A DNA stretch of 64,000 nucleotides from Nocardioides panaciterrulae (GTDB taxonomy: Bacteria > Actinomycetota > Actinomycetes > Propionibacteriales > Nocardioidaceae). The stretch covers positions 682,001 through 746,000 of the forward strand of contig NZ_JACCBG010000001.1 in the NCBI RefSeq assembly GCF_013409645.1, given 5' to 3'. A program made the translations under genes and the position numbers. Shown here one piece after another: positions 27,062 through 37,390 of this stretch (positions within the stretch are counted from its first letter, which is position 1; each line of letters starts with the position of its first letter). Below the pieces are notes generated by a model, which searched no databases, was not told the DNA's origin, and was given only the letters and a program-made list of their open reading frames with translations.

Positions 27062-28660
27062 ATGCCTGAGCGACAATCGGTGGCTGTGAGGACCTTCCGC
27101 GCTGCCCCGGCCGCCTCGGCTGCCCGGTGGGCGTCGTGGTCACTGGCCGGGGTGCTCGCCGGAGGAGCCGGCCTGGCCACCAGCTACTTCCTGGCGATGG
27201 CGATGACGCTGCGGGACTCGCCGGTGCTCGCGGTCGCGGAGCTCGTCATCCGGCTCGCCCCCGGCGCGCTGGTGGAGAAGGCGATCGCGACCGTCGGGCA
27301 CCAGGACAAGCCGCTGCTGGTCATCGGCGTGCTCGTGGTGACCGGCCTGCTGTTCGCGTGGGCCGGCCGGTTGCGGTCCCGGTCGTGGTGGCAGCCGCTG
27401 CTGGTGTACGCCGGGCTCGCCGCCGTCGGCTCCTACGCCGTGGCCGACCAGCGCGGGGCCGGGTTCGTCGACCAGGTCCCGGTCGTGGTCGGCCTGCTCA
27501 CCTGGGCCGGCCTGCTCGAGGTGCTGACCGCACCGCTGCGCGCGGGCGCCCCGAGCGAGGAGGCGACGGCCCCCGGCGTACGGGCCCCCGACGGCTCGCG
27601 GCGGGGCTTCCTCCTCGGCGGCCTGCTGGTCGCCGGCGTCTCGGTCGCGGTCGGCCTCGCCGGACGGGTCGTGGGCCAGGGCCGCCGGCAGGTGGAGCAG
27701 ACCCGCCGGCTGCTGCGGCTGGCCGACGTCTCGGCGCCGGTGGTGCCGAGACGCGCGACCCTCGACCTCGACGGGCTCTCGCCCTGGGAGACGCCGGCCG
27801 ACGACTTCTACCTGGTCCACACCGCGATCGTGGTGCCGGCCATCGCGCCCGACGACTGGACGCTGCGCTTGCACGGCATGGTCGACCGCGAGCTCGAGCT
27901 GAGCTACCGCGACCTGCTGGCGCGGCAGCACACCGAGGACTGGATCACCCTCAACTGCGTGTCCAACCCGGTCGGCGGACCGTTGATCGGCAACGCCTGG
28001 TGGAGCGGCATCCGGCTGGCCGATCTGCTCCGGGAGGCGGGCGTGCACGCCGACGCCGACGCGGTGCTGCAGACCTCGCAGGACGGCTGGACCTGCGGCA
28101 CCCCGCTGGCCGCGCTGACCGACGACCGGCCCGCGATGCTGGCCCTGGCCATGAACGGTCGACCGCTCCCGATCGACCACGGGTTCCCGGTGCGGACGAT
28201 TGTGCCGGGGCTCTACGGGTACGTCTCGGCCTGCAAGTGGGTGGTGGACCTCGAGGTCACCCAGTTCTCCCGGATCTCGGCGTACTGGACCCAGCGGGGC
28301 TGGTCCGAGCGCGGTCCGGTGAAGCTGTCCTCGCGGATCGACGTGCCGCGCGAGGGGGCGGAGGTGGCCGCGGGAACCGTCCGGATGGGCGGCGTGGCCT
28401 GGGCCCAGCACGTGGGCATCGAGTCCGTGGAGGTGGCGGTGGACGGCGGCGGCTGGCAACGGGCGGAGATCTCGCACCCGCCCACGACCGATGCGTGGGT
28501 GCAGTGGGTCGCCTCGGCCCGGCTCGACCCGGGGGAGCACCGGGTCAAGGTGCGCTGCACCGACCGCCACGGGCTCGTGCAGACCGGCGTCGAGCGTGAC
28601 GTGCTCCCCGACGGCGCCACCGGCTGGCACACCGTGGGCTTCACGGTGACCGGCTCGTGA
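27062..28660 (+). CDS. Membrane-anchored molybdopterin oxidoreductase (sulfite oxidase/YedY-like)
   Basis: About 532 aa. Four to five hydrophobic segments (about 15-195) precede a twin-Arg-like [14 protein letters not shown] near residue 180, then a sulfite-oxidase-fold Mo domain (about 245-410). [21 protein letters not shown] carries the Cys that binds molybdenum; [22 protein letters not shown] is also conserved. A Mo-Co dimerisation domain (about 420-530) follows. The membrane helices suggest electron exchange with quinones. An alternative GTG start is 27086. The stop overlaps the next GTG, so it forms an operon with the SDR. Substrate unknown. Confidence 0.83.
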   Translation: MPERQSVAVRTFRAAPAASAARWASWSLAGVLAGGAGLATSYFLAMAMTLRDSPVLAVAELVIRLAPGALVEKAIATVGHQDKPLLVIGVLVVTGLLFAWAGRLRSRSWWQPLLVYAGLAAVGSYAVADQRGAGFVDQVPVVVGLLTWAGLLEVLTAPLRAGAPSEEATAPGVRAPDGSRRGFLLGGLLVAGVSVAVGLAGRVVGQGRRQVEQTRRLLRLADVSAPVVPRRATLDLDGLSPWETPADDFYLVHTAIVVPAIAPDDWTLRLHGMVDRELELSYRDLLARQHTEDWITLNCVSNPVGGPLIGNAWWSGIRLADLLREAGVHADADAVLQTSQDGWTCGTPLAALTDDRPAMLALAMNGRPLPIDHGFPVRTIVPGLYGYVSACKWVVDLEVTQFSRISAYWTQRGWSERGPVKLSSRIDVPREGAEVAAGTVRMGGVAWAQHVGIESVEVAVDGGGWQRAEISHPPTTDAWVQWVASARLDPGEHRVKVRCTDRHGLVQTGVERDVLPDGATGWHTVGFTVTGS

Positions 28661-29427
28661 CCGACTTCGGCGGCCGGACCGGCGCCGCGCTGGTCGTCGG
28701 CGGCAGCGGCGGGCTCGGGACCGCGATCGCCCGGATGCTGGCCCGGCGCGGGTCCGACGTCGCGCTGACCTACCGCAGCCGCAAGGACGTCGGCGAGTCC
28801 GTCGCGGCGTCGGCCCGCGAGTGGGGCGTGCGCGCCACGGCGTACGAGCTCGACCTGACCTTCGCCGAGGCCGCTGCCGATGTGGTGGCGGCCGCCGCCG
28901 AGGACTTCGGTGGCCTGCACACCGTCGTGTACGCCGCCGGGCCGCACGTGCCGCTCAGCCACCTCGCGGCGGTCGCCCCGGAGACGATGACCGGCCAGCT
29001 GTCCGCGGACGCCGCCGGGTTCTTCGCGGTGGTCCAGCCAGCGCTGCCGCACCTGCGACACGCCCAGGGCGCGATCGTGGCGGTGACCTCGGCGGCCACC
29101 CACCGCCACTCGGCCCGCGCCGGGCTCTCGGCGGCGCCCAAGGCCGCGGTGGAGGCACTGGTGCGGAGCCTGGCGGTCGAGGAGGGCCGCTTCGGCGTCC
29201 GGGTGAACGCCGTCGGGCCGGGCATGCTGACCGACGGGCTCGCGGGTCGGCTGATCTCCTCCGGGGAGCTCTCGCCGACCGACCTGAACCACAACCGGGC
29301 CCGGGTCCCGCTCAACCGGTTCGGCACCGCCACCGACGTCGCCGAGGCCGTCTGCTTCCTCGCCTCGGACCGGGCCGCGTTCATCTCGGGCCAGAAGCTC
29401 GACGTCGACGGGGGCTACGGGGCCTAG
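28657..29427 (+). CDS. SDR-family protein lacking the catalytic tyrosine
   Basis: A 256-aa FabG-like Rossmann protein with VVGGSGGLGTAIARML as cofactor loop (about 14-29), the Ser region VTSAATHRHS and a C-terminal ASDRAAFISGQKLDVDGGYGA. Where YxxxK is expected, the sequence is LSAAPKAAVEAL, so the Tyr is replaced by Ser. It may bind cofactor without the usual chemistry, or use another residue. GTG start overlaps the stop of the molybdoenzyme gene, so the two are probably linked in function. Confidence 0.82.
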   Translation: MTDFGGRTGAALVVGGSGGLGTAIARMLARRGSDVALTYRSRKDVGESVAASAREWGVRATAYELDLTFAEAAADVVAAAAEDFGGLHTVVYAAGPHVPLSHLAAVAPETMTGQLSADAAGFFAVVQPALPHLRHAQGAIVAVTSAATHRHSARAGLSAAPKAAVEALVRSLAVEEGRFGVRVNAVGPGMLTDGLAGRLISSGELSPTDLNHNRARVPLNRFGTATDVAEAVCFLASDRAAFISGQKLDVDGGYGA

Positions 29428-29578
29428 GTCCCGGCGCGGGCAACCACGCCACCGCGCGCCCTGGACGGAAGACGTCCGGCCGCACCCGGGTCGCGCCGCA
29501 CGTCTGCCGGTGGGAGGGACAGGTCTAGAGGGCTGTTTCGGCCACGGACGCGCCGGGGTACTGCTTCGGCACCGCAGC

Positions 29579-29608
29579 ATCTCGGATCTGGCAGCGGACA
29601 TCCGAGAT
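29579..29608. promoter_or_regulatory. 9-bp inverted repeat ATCTCGGAT/ATCCGAGAT
   Basis: ATCTCGGAT (29579-29587) and ATCCGAGAT (29600-29608) flank a 12-nt spacer, immediately before the GGGGGGA ribosome site of the secreted-protein gene. It may be an operator or an mRNA hairpin near the start. The rest of the 196-bp gap shows no other feature. Confidence 0.5.
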
Positions 29609-29623
29609 CTGGGGGGATCGATC

Positions 29624-30703
29624 ATGAGAATCATCGCGGCCTTGACCGTGCCGGTGCTGTCGCTGGGGGCGACCGTGCTGACAACCTTGCCGGCCTCGGC
29701 GCACACGCCCGAGATCAGCGCCGACTGCGGCGGCGTCCACGTGGGCGCCACCGCCTATGACGCGAACATGCCGAACCGCTGGTCGGTGACCATCGACGGC
29801 GTGACCCAGGACGGCACCTTCGGGTCGTCCTTCGACCGGACCTTCCCGGTCCCCCAGGACGGGACGGCCGTCGACTGGTCGGCCTTCGTCGAGGCGGCCG
29901 ACGGGAGCTACCACGGCGAGGACGCCGGCACGGTCGGTCCCTGCGGGACGCCGCCGCCCGACGCCTGCCCGGACCTGCCGGGCTCGCAACCCGGGGGGAC
30001 GCCGTGCACGCCGCCGCCCGACGTCGAGCGCTCCGACCAGCAGCTGCTCGACGGCTGCGACGTGACGTTCCAGGGCACGACGTACGGCGCCGGCTCGCTG
30101 GCCTACGACGAGGAGTACACCGACACCTACGTCTTCAACGACCAGACCGACACCTGGGACCTGGTCACCGACACGACCGCCACCGTCACCCACGGGGCGT
30201 TCACGCCGTGGACGACCCAGGAGCAGGCCGACCACGGCTGTGCGCCGAAGCCGCACCACCCGCCGGCCCAGCACTCGACGCACACCTGGACGCACCTGGA
30301 CTGCCAGGACCGGGTGCGGGTGACGACGACGGTGACCACCACCACGCCCTACGTCTGGGACGACGGGACCGACACCTGGGTGCCCGGCCCGACGGTCAAG
30401 CACCGGACCACGCACGAGTCCCCGGTGAAGTCGGGCGCGTGCTCCGACATCGAGGTGGACTCCGCCCAGGCGTCCACGCCGTCGTCCGGCCCCTCGTCCG
30501 GCCCCTCGTGGGCGCACGGGTCCGGTTCGCCGGTGCCGACCGTCATCGACGCCGGCCTGGCCGCGGCCCCTGCCGGCGCCCGGCCGGCCCCGGCGGGGGC
30601 GACCCCGGGTCGTCGGTCGCAGGAGCCCGTTGTCCCGGCCCTGCTGCTGGTCTCCGGTGCGCTGCTGCTGGTGGCCGGCGCGCGGCGGGTCCACCGCGGC
30701 TGA
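29624..30703 (+). CDS. Secreted, C-terminally anchored protein with two internal repeats
   Basis: A 359-aa protein: signal peptide (about 1-26, cleavage after LPASA), a beta-rich domain (30-110), a Pro/Cys-rich linker, then two related modules. Module 1 has LDGCDVTFQ and YVFNDQTDTWDLV; module 2 has LDCQDRVRVT and YVWDDGTDTWVPG. Each ends in a Cys. A Ser/Pro/Ala stalk leads to a membrane helix (VVPALLLVSGALLLVAG) and a basic end RRVHRG. The layout is like sortase substrates, but no LPxTG is visible. Probably a surface protein of unknown function. Start chosen for GGGGGGA and the signal peptide. Confidence 0.75.
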   Translation: MRIIAALTVPVLSLGATVLTTLPASAHTPEISADCGGVHVGATAYDANMPNRWSVTIDGVTQDGTFGSSFDRTFPVPQDGTAVDWSAFVEAADGSYHGEDAGTVGPCGTPPPDACPDLPGSQPGGTPCTPPPDVERSDQQLLDGCDVTFQGTTYGAGSLAYDEEYTDTYVFNDQTDTWDLVTDTTATVTHGAFTPWTTQEQADHGCAPKPHHPPAQHSTHTWTHLDCQDRVRVTTTVTTTTPYVWDDGTDTWVPGPTVKHRTTHESPVKSGACSDIEVDSAQASTPSSGPSSGPSWAHGSGSPVPTVIDAGLAAAPAGARPAPAGATPGRRSQEPVVPALLLVSGALLLVAGARRVHRG

Positions 30704-30719
30704 GCCCCGCGCCCCCGCT

Positions 30720-30824
30720 GTTCAGTCGGGCGTCCCGCGGCGGGAGGCCCGACTGAACGCGGCGGGGGGCCCGACTGAACCCGGCGGGGGGCCCAACTCA
30801 ACCCGGCGGAAGGCCCAACTCGAC
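30720..30824 (-). repeat. Family A repeat array 3 with terminal hairpin
   Basis: At the left, GTTCAGTCGGGC (30720-30731) pairs with GCCCGACTGAAC (30747-30758), a likely terminator for the upstream surface-protein gene. From there, four units of about 22 bp on the minus strand read TTCAGTCGGGCC (twice), TTGAGTTGGGCC and TCGAGTTGGGCC, ending 3 bases from the C39 peptidase stop. The array shows drift from TTCAGTC to TTGAGTT. Confidence 0.88.
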
Positions 30825-30826
30825 GG

Positions 30827-32086
30827 TCACCAGTTGCTGTGGTGGCCGCCGGGGAGCGGGTGGGCGTCGTCGCGGATGACGTAGACCAGGCCGCCGGAGC
30901 GGGCCAGCCAGGCGTCCTCGAACTGGGCGCGGTCGTAGGTGCGGCGCACGCCCCGGCGGTGCCCGGCGGCCGGGTCGTTGACCACCACGTCGCCGGCGGT
31001 GGTGAAGCCGCGGATCACCACCAGGTGCCCGTTGGTGGAGGAGATCGGGGCGTTCGAGAGCTGCCCGGCGCCGAAGGAGATCGAGGCGACCAGCGGGATG
31101 CCGACCGCGATGAACCGCTCGGCCTCGTGCAGCGAGCGCAGCCGGGTCACGAACGCGTGGCCGGCCAGCGGGGCGGCGAAGGCGGCGTTGAACGGCCAGT
31201 TGCCGGTGCCCTGGTAGGCCGCGTCGTACGTCGACCGCGCGGCCTCGTCGACCCACGGGTCGGTGTGGCCGGCCGGGATCCAGTCGTAGGACCGGGGCCG
31301 GGGCAGGTCGCCGTAGTAGCCCAGCACCATCGAGGTCGACGTCGGCGAGCACCACGCCTCGCCGCCGCCACCCCAGGCGGGGTAGTGGCCGCGGTGCGCC
31401 ATCTGCGAGTAGCGCGGCACGTCCAGCACGATCCCCGCGCGGCTGGCGCGGCCCGGCGCGGAGGTCGGCACGGTGCCCGACGGCACCCGCGAGGCCATCG
31501 CGCCGATCGTCGAGACCACCGGGCTCCTCGTGTGCGCGCCGCTGCGGCGCATCACCCGCACGTCGAGCCGGTACGACGTCAGCCCGCTGTCGGCGTGCAC
31601 CTGCCAGGTGTCGGTGTCGACCGAGGCCAGGTCGTCGGCCTGCCCCGAGACCGACGTGCGCCGGGTGAACCGGTCACCGGAGGTCCAGCGCCCGAGCACG
31701 TCCCACGAGGACCGGGTGCCGTCGGCGGCCCGGCCGCGCACGCGCACCTCGATCCAGCTGTCGCCGGGGGTGCGCGCCGACCACGACGCCACGAGCTGGG
31801 TCGGCCCGAAGCCGGGGGAGACCCACGGGCCGACCCACCGGGCCACGTCGTACTGCCGGCCGTCGTAGCGGCGGTGCCGCACCGACGCCCCGTCCAGGGC
31901 GAGCCCGGGCTGCCACTCGGTGTAGGAGATCTCCCGCGGCGGTGGCCAGCGCCCCGCGGCCACCGCCGGGGCGGCCGGGCCGAGGCCGGGCAGCCCCCCG
32001 ACGAGCAGGCCCGCAAGCAGGCCGGGGAGCAGGGTGCGGACGGGGCGGGGGCAGCGGAGGGGGCGCACCCGTCGACGATAGGTCAC
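30827..32086 (-). CDS. Secreted C39-family peptidase-like protein
   Basis: A 419-aa exported protein. The signal peptide has an Arg-rich start and a [18 protein letters not shown] core (cleavage near AVAA). Residues 50-205 form a beta-rich region with repeated WxxGxxFTRRTSV-type motifs. The C39-like cysteine peptidase domain (about 220-410) has the Cys in [16 protein letters not shown], His in [11 protein letters not shown] and Asp in VVNDPAA. Such exported C39-like enzymes act outside the cell on unknown substrates. Monocistronic, between repeats and cysS. Confidence 0.82.
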   Translation of the reverse strand: MTYRRRVRPLRCPRPVRTLLPGLLAGLLVGGLPGLGPAAPAVAAGRWPPPREISYTEWQPGLALDGASVRHRRYDGRQYDVARWVGPWVSPGFGPTQLVASWSARTPGDSWIEVRVRGRAADGTRSSWDVLGRWTSGDRFTRRTSVSGQADDLASVDTDTWQVHADSGLTSYRLDVRVMRRSGAHTRSPVVSTIGAMASRVPSGTVPTSAPGRASRAGIVLDVPRYSQMAHRGHYPAWGGGGEAWCSPTSTSMVLGYYGDLPRPRSYDWIPAGHTDPWVDEAARSTYDAAYQGTGNWPFNAAFAAPLAGHAFVTRLRSLHEAERFIAVGIPLVASISFGAGQLSNAPISSTNGHLVVIRGFTTAGDVVVNDPAAGHRRGVRRTYDRAQFEDAWLARSGGLVYVIRDDAHPLPGGHHSNW

Positions 32087-32141
32087 TTCAGCCCCACCCG
32101 TCCCAGGGTTCGAGGATGCGGGGCGCGCCCCGCCGTACTCC

Positions 32142-32147
32142 TAGAAT
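32142..32147 (+). promoter_or_regulatory. -10 box TAGAAT for a leaderless cysS message
   Basis: TAGAAT ends 7 bases before the GTG at 32155. The in-frame ATG at 32146 overlaps this box and is therefore less likely to be the start. Confidence 0.55.
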
Positions 32148-32154
32148 GAGGCGG

Positions 32155-33603
32155 GTGAGCTTCAGGCTGTACGACACCGCGACCCGCGAAGTCCGTGACT
32201 TCGTCCCCCTCGAGGAGGGGAGGGCGGGTCTCTACGTGTGTGGCCTGACCGTGCAGAGCGAGCCGCACGTCGGCCACGTCCGCTCCGGGGTCAACTTCGA
32301 CGTGCTGCAGCGCTGGCTGCGCCACGTCGGCTACGACGTGACGTTCATCCGCAACGTCACCGACATCGACGACAAGATCCTGGTCAAGTCCGTCGAGCAG
32401 GGCCTGGCCTGGTACGAGCTCGGCTACCGCATGCACCGCGAGCTCGACAAGGCGTACGCCGCGCTCAACGTCGCGCCGCCGACCTATGAGCCGGCCGCGA
32501 CCGGGCACGTGCCCGAGATGATCGAGCTGATCTCCGCGCTGATCGCCCGGGGCCACGCCTACGCCGCCGAGGACGGCTCCGGCGACGTCTACTTCGACGT
32601 GCGGTCCTGGCCGGCGTACGGCGAGCTGACCCACCAGAGGATCGACGACATGGAGGCCGCCGAGGACGCCGACCCGCGCGGCAAGCGGGACCCCCGCGAC
32701 TTCGCGCTGTGGAAGGGCTGGAAGAAGGCCACCGAGCCGGAGACCGCCGCCTGGTCCAGCCCGTGGGGCCCGGGGCGTCCGGGCTGGCACATCGAGTGCT
32801 CGGCGATGGCCGGGAAGTACCTCGGCCCGGCCTTCGACATCCACGGCGGCGGCGTCGACCTGCGCTTCCCCCACCACGAGAACGAGCAGGCCCAGTCCCG
32901 CGCGGCGGGCAGGCCGTTCGCGTCGTACTGGATGCACAACGCCTGGATCACCACCGCCGGCGAGAAGATGAGCAAGTCGCTGGGCAACAGCCTCACCATC
33001 CCGGCCGTGCTGCAGCGGTTCCGCGGCATCGAGCTGCGCTACTACCTGGTCTCCGCGCACTACCGCAGCCACGTGGAGTTCAGCTTCGAGGCGCTGGAGG
33101 AGGCCGCGGTCGGCTTCCGGCGGATCGAGGGGTACGTCGCCCGCGCGGTCGAGCTGGTCGGCGAGGTCCCGGCCGACGGCATCCCGTGCGCCTCGTTCGT
33201 CGAGGCGATGGATGACGACCTCGGCACGCCGGCGGCGATGGCGGCGATCCACGACGTGGTCCGCGAGGGCAACAGGCTGCTCGCGGCCGACGCCGGCGCG
33301 AGCGGCTCCGGCGCGGACCGGGCGGCCCTGCGTGGCAACCTGGGGTCGGTGCTCGCGATGCTCGACGTGCTCGGGCTCTCGCCGTACGACGCCGCGTGGG
33401 CCGGGCGGGCGGGCCGCGGGGACGAGCGGCTCACCCAGGCGGTCGACGCGCTGGTGGCCGGCCTGCTCGAGCAGCGCGCCGAGGCACGGGCGGCCAGGGA
33501 CTTCGTGGCCGCCGACGCGATCCGCGACCGGCTCAAGGCCGCGGGCATCGAGATCGAGGACACCCCGACCGGCCCCAAGTGGGCCCTGGAAGGCAACAAC
33601 TGA
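32155..33603 (+). CDS. cysS: Cysteinyl-tRNA synthetase
   Basis: A 482-aa class I synthetase. The HIGH-like site is [13 protein letters not shown] is in [10 protein letters not shown], and zinc ligands are the Cys of YVCGLTV, the Cys of WHIECSAMA and the His/Glu of FPHHENE. It has the CysRS C-terminal domain ([20 protein letters not shown]), separating it from mshC, which lacks that extension. The stop shares bases with the rlmB start. The ispD-ispF-cysS-rlmB neighbourhood is conserved in actinobacteria. Confidence 0.95.
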   Translation: MSFRLYDTATREVRDFVPLEEGRAGLYVCGLTVQSEPHVGHVRSGVNFDVLQRWLRHVGYDVTFIRNVTDIDDKILVKSVEQGLAWYELGYRMHRELDKAYAALNVAPPTYEPAATGHVPEMIELISALIARGHAYAAEDGSGDVYFDVRSWPAYGELTHQRIDDMEAAEDADPRGKRDPRDFALWKGWKKATEPETAAWSSPWGPGRPGWHIECSAMAGKYLGPAFDIHGGGVDLRFPHHENEQAQSRAAGRPFASYWMHNAWITTAGEKMSKSLGNSLTIPAVLQRFRGIELRYYLVSAHYRSHVEFSFEALEEAAVGFRRIEGYVARAVELVGEVPADGIPCASFVEAMDDDLGTPAAMAAIHDVVREGNRLLAADAGASGSGADRAALRGNLGSVLAMLDVLGLSPYDAAWAGRAGRGDERLTQAVDALVAGLLEQRAEARAARDFVAADAIRDRLKAAGIEIEDTPTGPKWALEGNN

Positions 33604-34547
33604 TGGCTGGCAATTCGCAGCGCAGGGGCGCGATCCGCAAGTCCAGCAAGGGCGCGACCGTCGGCTCCGGCGGCCGGGTCAAGCGTGGGCTCGAGGGCAA
33701 GGGCCCCACCCCGAAGGCCAAGGACCGCCCCAACCACAAGGCGTACAAGGCCGTCCAGCGCGCCCAGAAGGAGAGCCAGGCGCGCCCCCGGCGCAAGCAG
33801 GCCGGTTCCGAGGCCGAGTGGGTCGCGGGCCGCAACTCGGTCGTGGAGGTGCTGCGCGAGGGCGTCCCGGTCACCGGGGTCTACGTCGCCGAGGGCGCCG
33901 AGCGCGACGGCCGGCTCCGCGAGGCGTTCGCGCTGGCGGCCGAGCGCGGCCTGAGCCTGGCCGAGGTCAGCCGCGGCGAGATGGACCGGATGACCGGCGG
34001 CGCCGTGCACCAGGGCCTGGCGGCGCGGCTCCCGGCGTACGAGTACGCCCACCCCGACGACCTGCTCGAGCGCGCCCGGGAGGCGGGCGAGCCGCCGCTG
34101 GTCGTGGCGCTCGACTCGGTGACCGACCCGCGCAACCTCGGTGCGATCGTGCGCAGCGCCGCCGGATTCGGCGCCCACGGCGTGCTGATCCCCGAGCGGC
34201 GGGCGGCCGGTATGACCGCCTCGGCGTGGAAGACCAGCGCGGGCGCGGCGGCCCGGGTGCCGGTGGCGCAGACGGTCAACCTGGTGCGCCAGCTCAAGGC
34301 CTACCAGGACGCGGGCTGCATGGTGGTCGGCCTGGCCGCCGACGGCGACGTGTCGCTGCCCGACCTCGACCTCGCCGACGGTCCGCTGGTGGTCGTGGTC
34401 GGCTCGGAGGGCAAGGGCCTGGGTCGACTGGTCGCGGAGACCTGCGACCAGCTGGTGTCGATCCCGATGTCCAACCAGCTGGAGTCGCTGAACGCCGGCG
34501 TGGCCGCCTCGGTGGCCCTGTACGCGATCGCGCGAGCCCGTGGCTGA
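33603..34547 (+). CDS. rlmB: 23S rRNA 2'-O-methyltransferase of the TrmH/RlmB type
   Basis: A 314-aa SpoU-family methyltransferase. The first ~75 residues are a Lys/Arg/Gly-rich tail that probably contacts rRNA. The substrate-binding domain (about 78-155; [15 protein letters not shown]) is followed by the knotted SPOUT domain (about 165-312) with [37 protein letters not shown] and [21 protein letters not shown]. It methylates G2251 or a nearby base. Translation is coupled to cysS. Confidence 0.93.
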   Translation: MAGNSQRRGAIRKSSKGATVGSGGRVKRGLEGKGPTPKAKDRPNHKAYKAVQRAQKESQARPRRKQAGSEAEWVAGRNSVVEVLREGVPVTGVYVAEGAERDGRLREAFALAAERGLSLAEVSRGEMDRMTGGAVHQGLAARLPAYEYAHPDDLLERAREAGEPPLVVALDSVTDPRNLGAIVRSAAGFGAHGVLIPERRAAGMTASAWKTSAGAAARVPVAQTVNLVRQLKAYQDAGCMVVGLAADGDVSLPDLDLADGPLVVVVGSEGKGLGRLVAETCDQLVSIPMSNQLESLNAGVAASVALYAIARARG

Positions 34548-34586
34548 CGTGGCTGACCTGGCTGACGTGGCCTGAGGGGGACGGGG

Positions 34587-36173
34587 GTGCGGGTGTCGCG
34601 GGCCGGTCGCGTGGTGGCGTACGTCGCCGTGTGGCTGGTGGTGACCCTGCTCGCGTCGCTGGCGTTCTTCCTGCTGAGCAGCCGCACGATCGTGCTGGCC
34701 AGCCACGACGCGGTGCTGCGGCCGAACCTGCAGGGCGAGGTCGTCCTGCGCACCGGCCCGGTGCTGCCGGACCTGCGGATGGACAGCGGCCACCGGCTCG
34801 GCGTGGACATCCGGCTCGGCAAGACCGACGCGAAGTCCACCCAGGAGCTGGTCCGGCGCTACGCCTACATCGCCAGCCAGCCCGAGGGCCAGGTGGCCAA
34901 GGTGCGCGAGGCGCTCGTCGACATGCTCTGGTCGGCGCTGCTGCGCGGCGCGGTCGTCGGCTCGGTCCCGATCGTGGTGTGGCTGCTGCTCGGCCGGCCG
35001 CGGCGGCTCGAGCTCTACCGGCGTACCCGCTCCCCGGCCGGCGCGCTGAGCGGCCTGGGATGCGCGGTGCTGGTGCTCGCGTTCTGGCAGCCGTGGCAGA
35101 GCAGCGACGACCCGGTGGAGTCCGGGCGCGGATGGATGCCGCTGGGCGAGTTCCTCGGGCCCGAGGTGCCGCTGCCGGCGGAGGCCGCGGGCATCGAGGT
35201 GCGCGGGGACGTGACCACCAACCAGACCCGGCGGCTGATCGAGAGCGCGATCAGCACCTATGACAAGAGCAAGGCCTTCTACGCCCGGGCCGTGACCGCC
35301 GCCCGGCAGCTGGACCTGCGCCGGCCGGAGGACGGCGAGACGGTGGTGCTGCTGGTCTCGGACCGGCACGACAACATCGGCATGGACAAGGTCGCCCGGG
35401 CGATCGGTGACGCCGGCGGGGCGACGGCGGTCTTCGACGCCGGCGACGACACCTCGACCGGCAACAGCTGGGAGGCGTTCTCGCTGGACTCGTTGAACGC
35501 GGCGTTCGACGACCTCCCGCGCTGGGGCGTCGCCGGCAACCACGACCACGGGCCGTTCGTGCACTCCTACCTCGACGACCACGGCTGGACGATGCTGGAG
35601 GGCGAGGTCGTGGACGGCCCGGCGGGCACGACCCTGCTCGGTGTCGACGACCCGCGCTCGAGCGGGCTGGGCGACTGGCGCGACGAGACCGGGCTGAGCT
35701 TCGACGAGGTCGGCCACCGGCTGGCCGACGTCGCCTGCGAGGCACCGCAGCGGGTCACCACGATGCTCGTGCACGACGCCGACCTGGCCCGCGAGGCGCT
35801 GCAGCGCGGCTGCACCGACCTGGTGCTGGCCGGCCACCTGCACGTCCAGGTCGGCCCCACGCGGGTGGTCGGCCAGCACGGCGAGGCCGGCTACACCTAC
35901 ACCAACGGCACGACCGGCGGCGCGGCGTACGCCATCGCCGTCGGCAGCAAGCTGCGCCGTGAGGCCGAGGTGACGCTGGTGACCTACCGCGACGGCCGAC
36001 CGGTCGGCCTGCAGCCGGTGATCCTGCAGACCAACGGCGTCTTCCACGTGCGCGACTACCTGCCGCTGCACGTCACCGCCGACCTCTCCTCGCCGCCCCG
36101 GCTGGACGGTCACGAGTTCGTGACCGAGTCGCCGACGGCGCACGGGGACACGTCGGCGGCCGGGTCGCGCTGA
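34587..36173 (+). CDS. Membrane-bound metallophosphoesterase
   Basis: A 528-aa protein with a membrane helix at about 10-30, a 90-residue extracytoplasmic stretch, two or more hydrophobic segments (about 115-180), then a calcineurin-like phosphoesterase domain (about 250-470). Metal ligands: [24 protein letters not shown] and LAGHLHVQ. The first motif is DxH as required. The likely substrate is a lipid or cell-wall phosphate at the membrane, but this is a guess. GTG start with GAGGGGGACGGG upstream. Confidence 0.8.
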   Translation: MRVSRAGRVVAYVAVWLVVTLLASLAFFLLSSRTIVLASHDAVLRPNLQGEVVLRTGPVLPDLRMDSGHRLGVDIRLGKTDAKSTQELVRRYAYIASQPEGQVAKVREALVDMLWSALLRGAVVGSVPIVVWLLLGRPRRLELYRRTRSPAGALSGLGCAVLVLAFWQPWQSSDDPVESGRGWMPLGEFLGPEVPLPAEAAGIEVRGDVTTNQTRRLIESAISTYDKSKAFYARAVTAARQLDLRRPEDGETVVLLVSDRHDNIGMDKVARAIGDAGGATAVFDAGDDTSTGNSWEAFSLDSLNAAFDDLPRWGVAGNHDHGPFVHSYLDDHGWTMLEGEVVDGPAGTTLLGVDDPRSSGLGDWRDETGLSFDEVGHRLADVACEAPQRVTTMLVHDADLAREALQRGCTDLVLAGHLHVQVGPTRVVGQHGEAGYTYTNGTTGGAAYAIAVGSKLRREAEVTLVTYRDGRPVGLQPVILQTNGVFHVRDYLPLHVTADLSSPPRLDGHEFVTESPTAHGDTSAAGSR

Positions 36174-36238
36174 TCGGGCGCCGGGGTCTCGCCCACCGAG
36201 ATTCGGGAGGACCGCGGTCCGGTCCTAGGATCGACGGC

Positions 36239-37387
36239 ATGCCCGCGAGTTTCGAGCGTCTGCTGCCCACCGAGGAGGCCGAGGCCCTCCTCGAGCTCAC
36301 TCGCGAGATCGCGACCCGGGAGCTCGCGCCCCAGGTGGCCGAGGCCGAGGAGGCCGGGGTGTTCCCCGTCGAGGCCTACCGGCTGCTGGGGAAGTCCGGG
36401 CTGTTGAGCCTGCCGTTCGCCGAGGAGCACGGCGGCGGCGGGCAGCCCTACGAGGTCTACCTGCAGGTGGTCGAGGAGATCGCCACCGCCTGGCCCAGCG
36501 TCGCGGTCGGCACCAGCGTGCACACGCTGACCGCCTCGGTCGTGGACCACAACGGCAGCGACGAGCTGCGCGCCCGGTGGCTGCCGCAGATGCTCTCCGG
36601 CGACTGGCTCGGCGCCTACTGCCTCTCCGAGCCGCAGGCCGGCTCCGACGTCTCCGGGATCCGCACCCGCGCGGTCCGCGAGGGGGAGGAGTACGTCGTG
36701 CACGGCACCAAGCAGTGGATCAGCAATGGCTCCTGCGCCGACTACTACATCCTCTTCGCCCGCACCGCCGAGGACCCCAAGCGGGGCCTGTCGGCGTTCG
36801 TGGTCCCGGCCGACACCGCGGGGATGGCCTTCGGCGCCCCCGAGAGGAAGATGGGCCTGGCCTGCGACGTCACCACCCAGGTGCTCTTCGACGGCGCCCG
36901 GATCCCCGCCGATCGGCTGGTCGGGGAGGAGGGCGCCGGCATGCGGGTCGCGCTCTCCGCGCTGGACGCCGGCCGGCTCGGCATCGCTGCGGTCGCCACC
37001 GGGATCGCCCAGGCCGCGCTGGCCCACGCGGTCGCGTACGCCGGCGAGCGGGTCCAGTTCGGCCGGCCGATCGGGGAGCAGCAGGGGCTGCAGTTCCTGC
37101 TCGCCGACATGGCCGCCGAGGTCGAGCGGGCGCGGGCGACGTACCTCCACGCCGCCCGGCTCAAGGACGCCGGCCGCCCGTTCTCCCGGCAGGCCTCGAT
37201 CGCCAAGGTGAGCGCCACCGACGCCGCCATGCGGGTCACCACCGACGCCGTGCAGGTGCTCGGCGGCAACGGCTACACCCGCGACTACCCGGTCGAACGG
37301 CTCTTCCGCGACGCCAAGGTCACCCAGATCTTCGAGGGCACCAACCAGATCCAGCGGATGGTCATCGGCCGCGACCTGTTGCGCTGA
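36239..37387 (+). CDS. Acyl-CoA dehydrogenase
   Basis: A 382-aa FAD enzyme. Features: helical N-domain, [15 protein letters not shown] (FAD/substrate loop, about 127-141), [45 protein letters not shown] and the catalytic Glu in [10 protein letters not shown] (about 364-373). The features fit short/medium-chain or branched-chain dehydrogenases. TAGGAT (36226-36231) lies 7 bases before the ATG. Substrate length cannot be read from context. A B repeat begins 3 bases after the stop. Confidence 0.92.
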   Translation: MPASFERLLPTEEAEALLELTREIATRELAPQVAEAEEAGVFPVEAYRLLGKSGLLSLPFAEEHGGGGQPYEVYLQVVEEIATAWPSVAVGTSVHTLTASVVDHNGSDELRARWLPQMLSGDWLGAYCLSEPQAGSDVSGIRTRAVREGEEYVVHGTKQWISNGSCADYYILFARTAEDPKRGLSAFVVPADTAGMAFGAPERKMGLACDVTTQVLFDGARIPADRLVGEEGAGMRVALSALDAGRLGIAAVATGIAQAALAHAVAYAGERVQFGRPIGEQQGLQFLLADMAAEVERARATYLHAARLKDAGRPFSRQASIAKVSATDAAMRVTTDAVQVLGGNGYTRDYPVERLFRDAKVTQIFEGTNQIQRMVIGRDLLR

Positions 37388-37390
37388 CCC

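Noticed and set aside
29624..30703. Sortase-anchored protein
   Set aside because: No LPxTG-like motif lies before the C-terminal helix, so only a membrane anchor is claimed.
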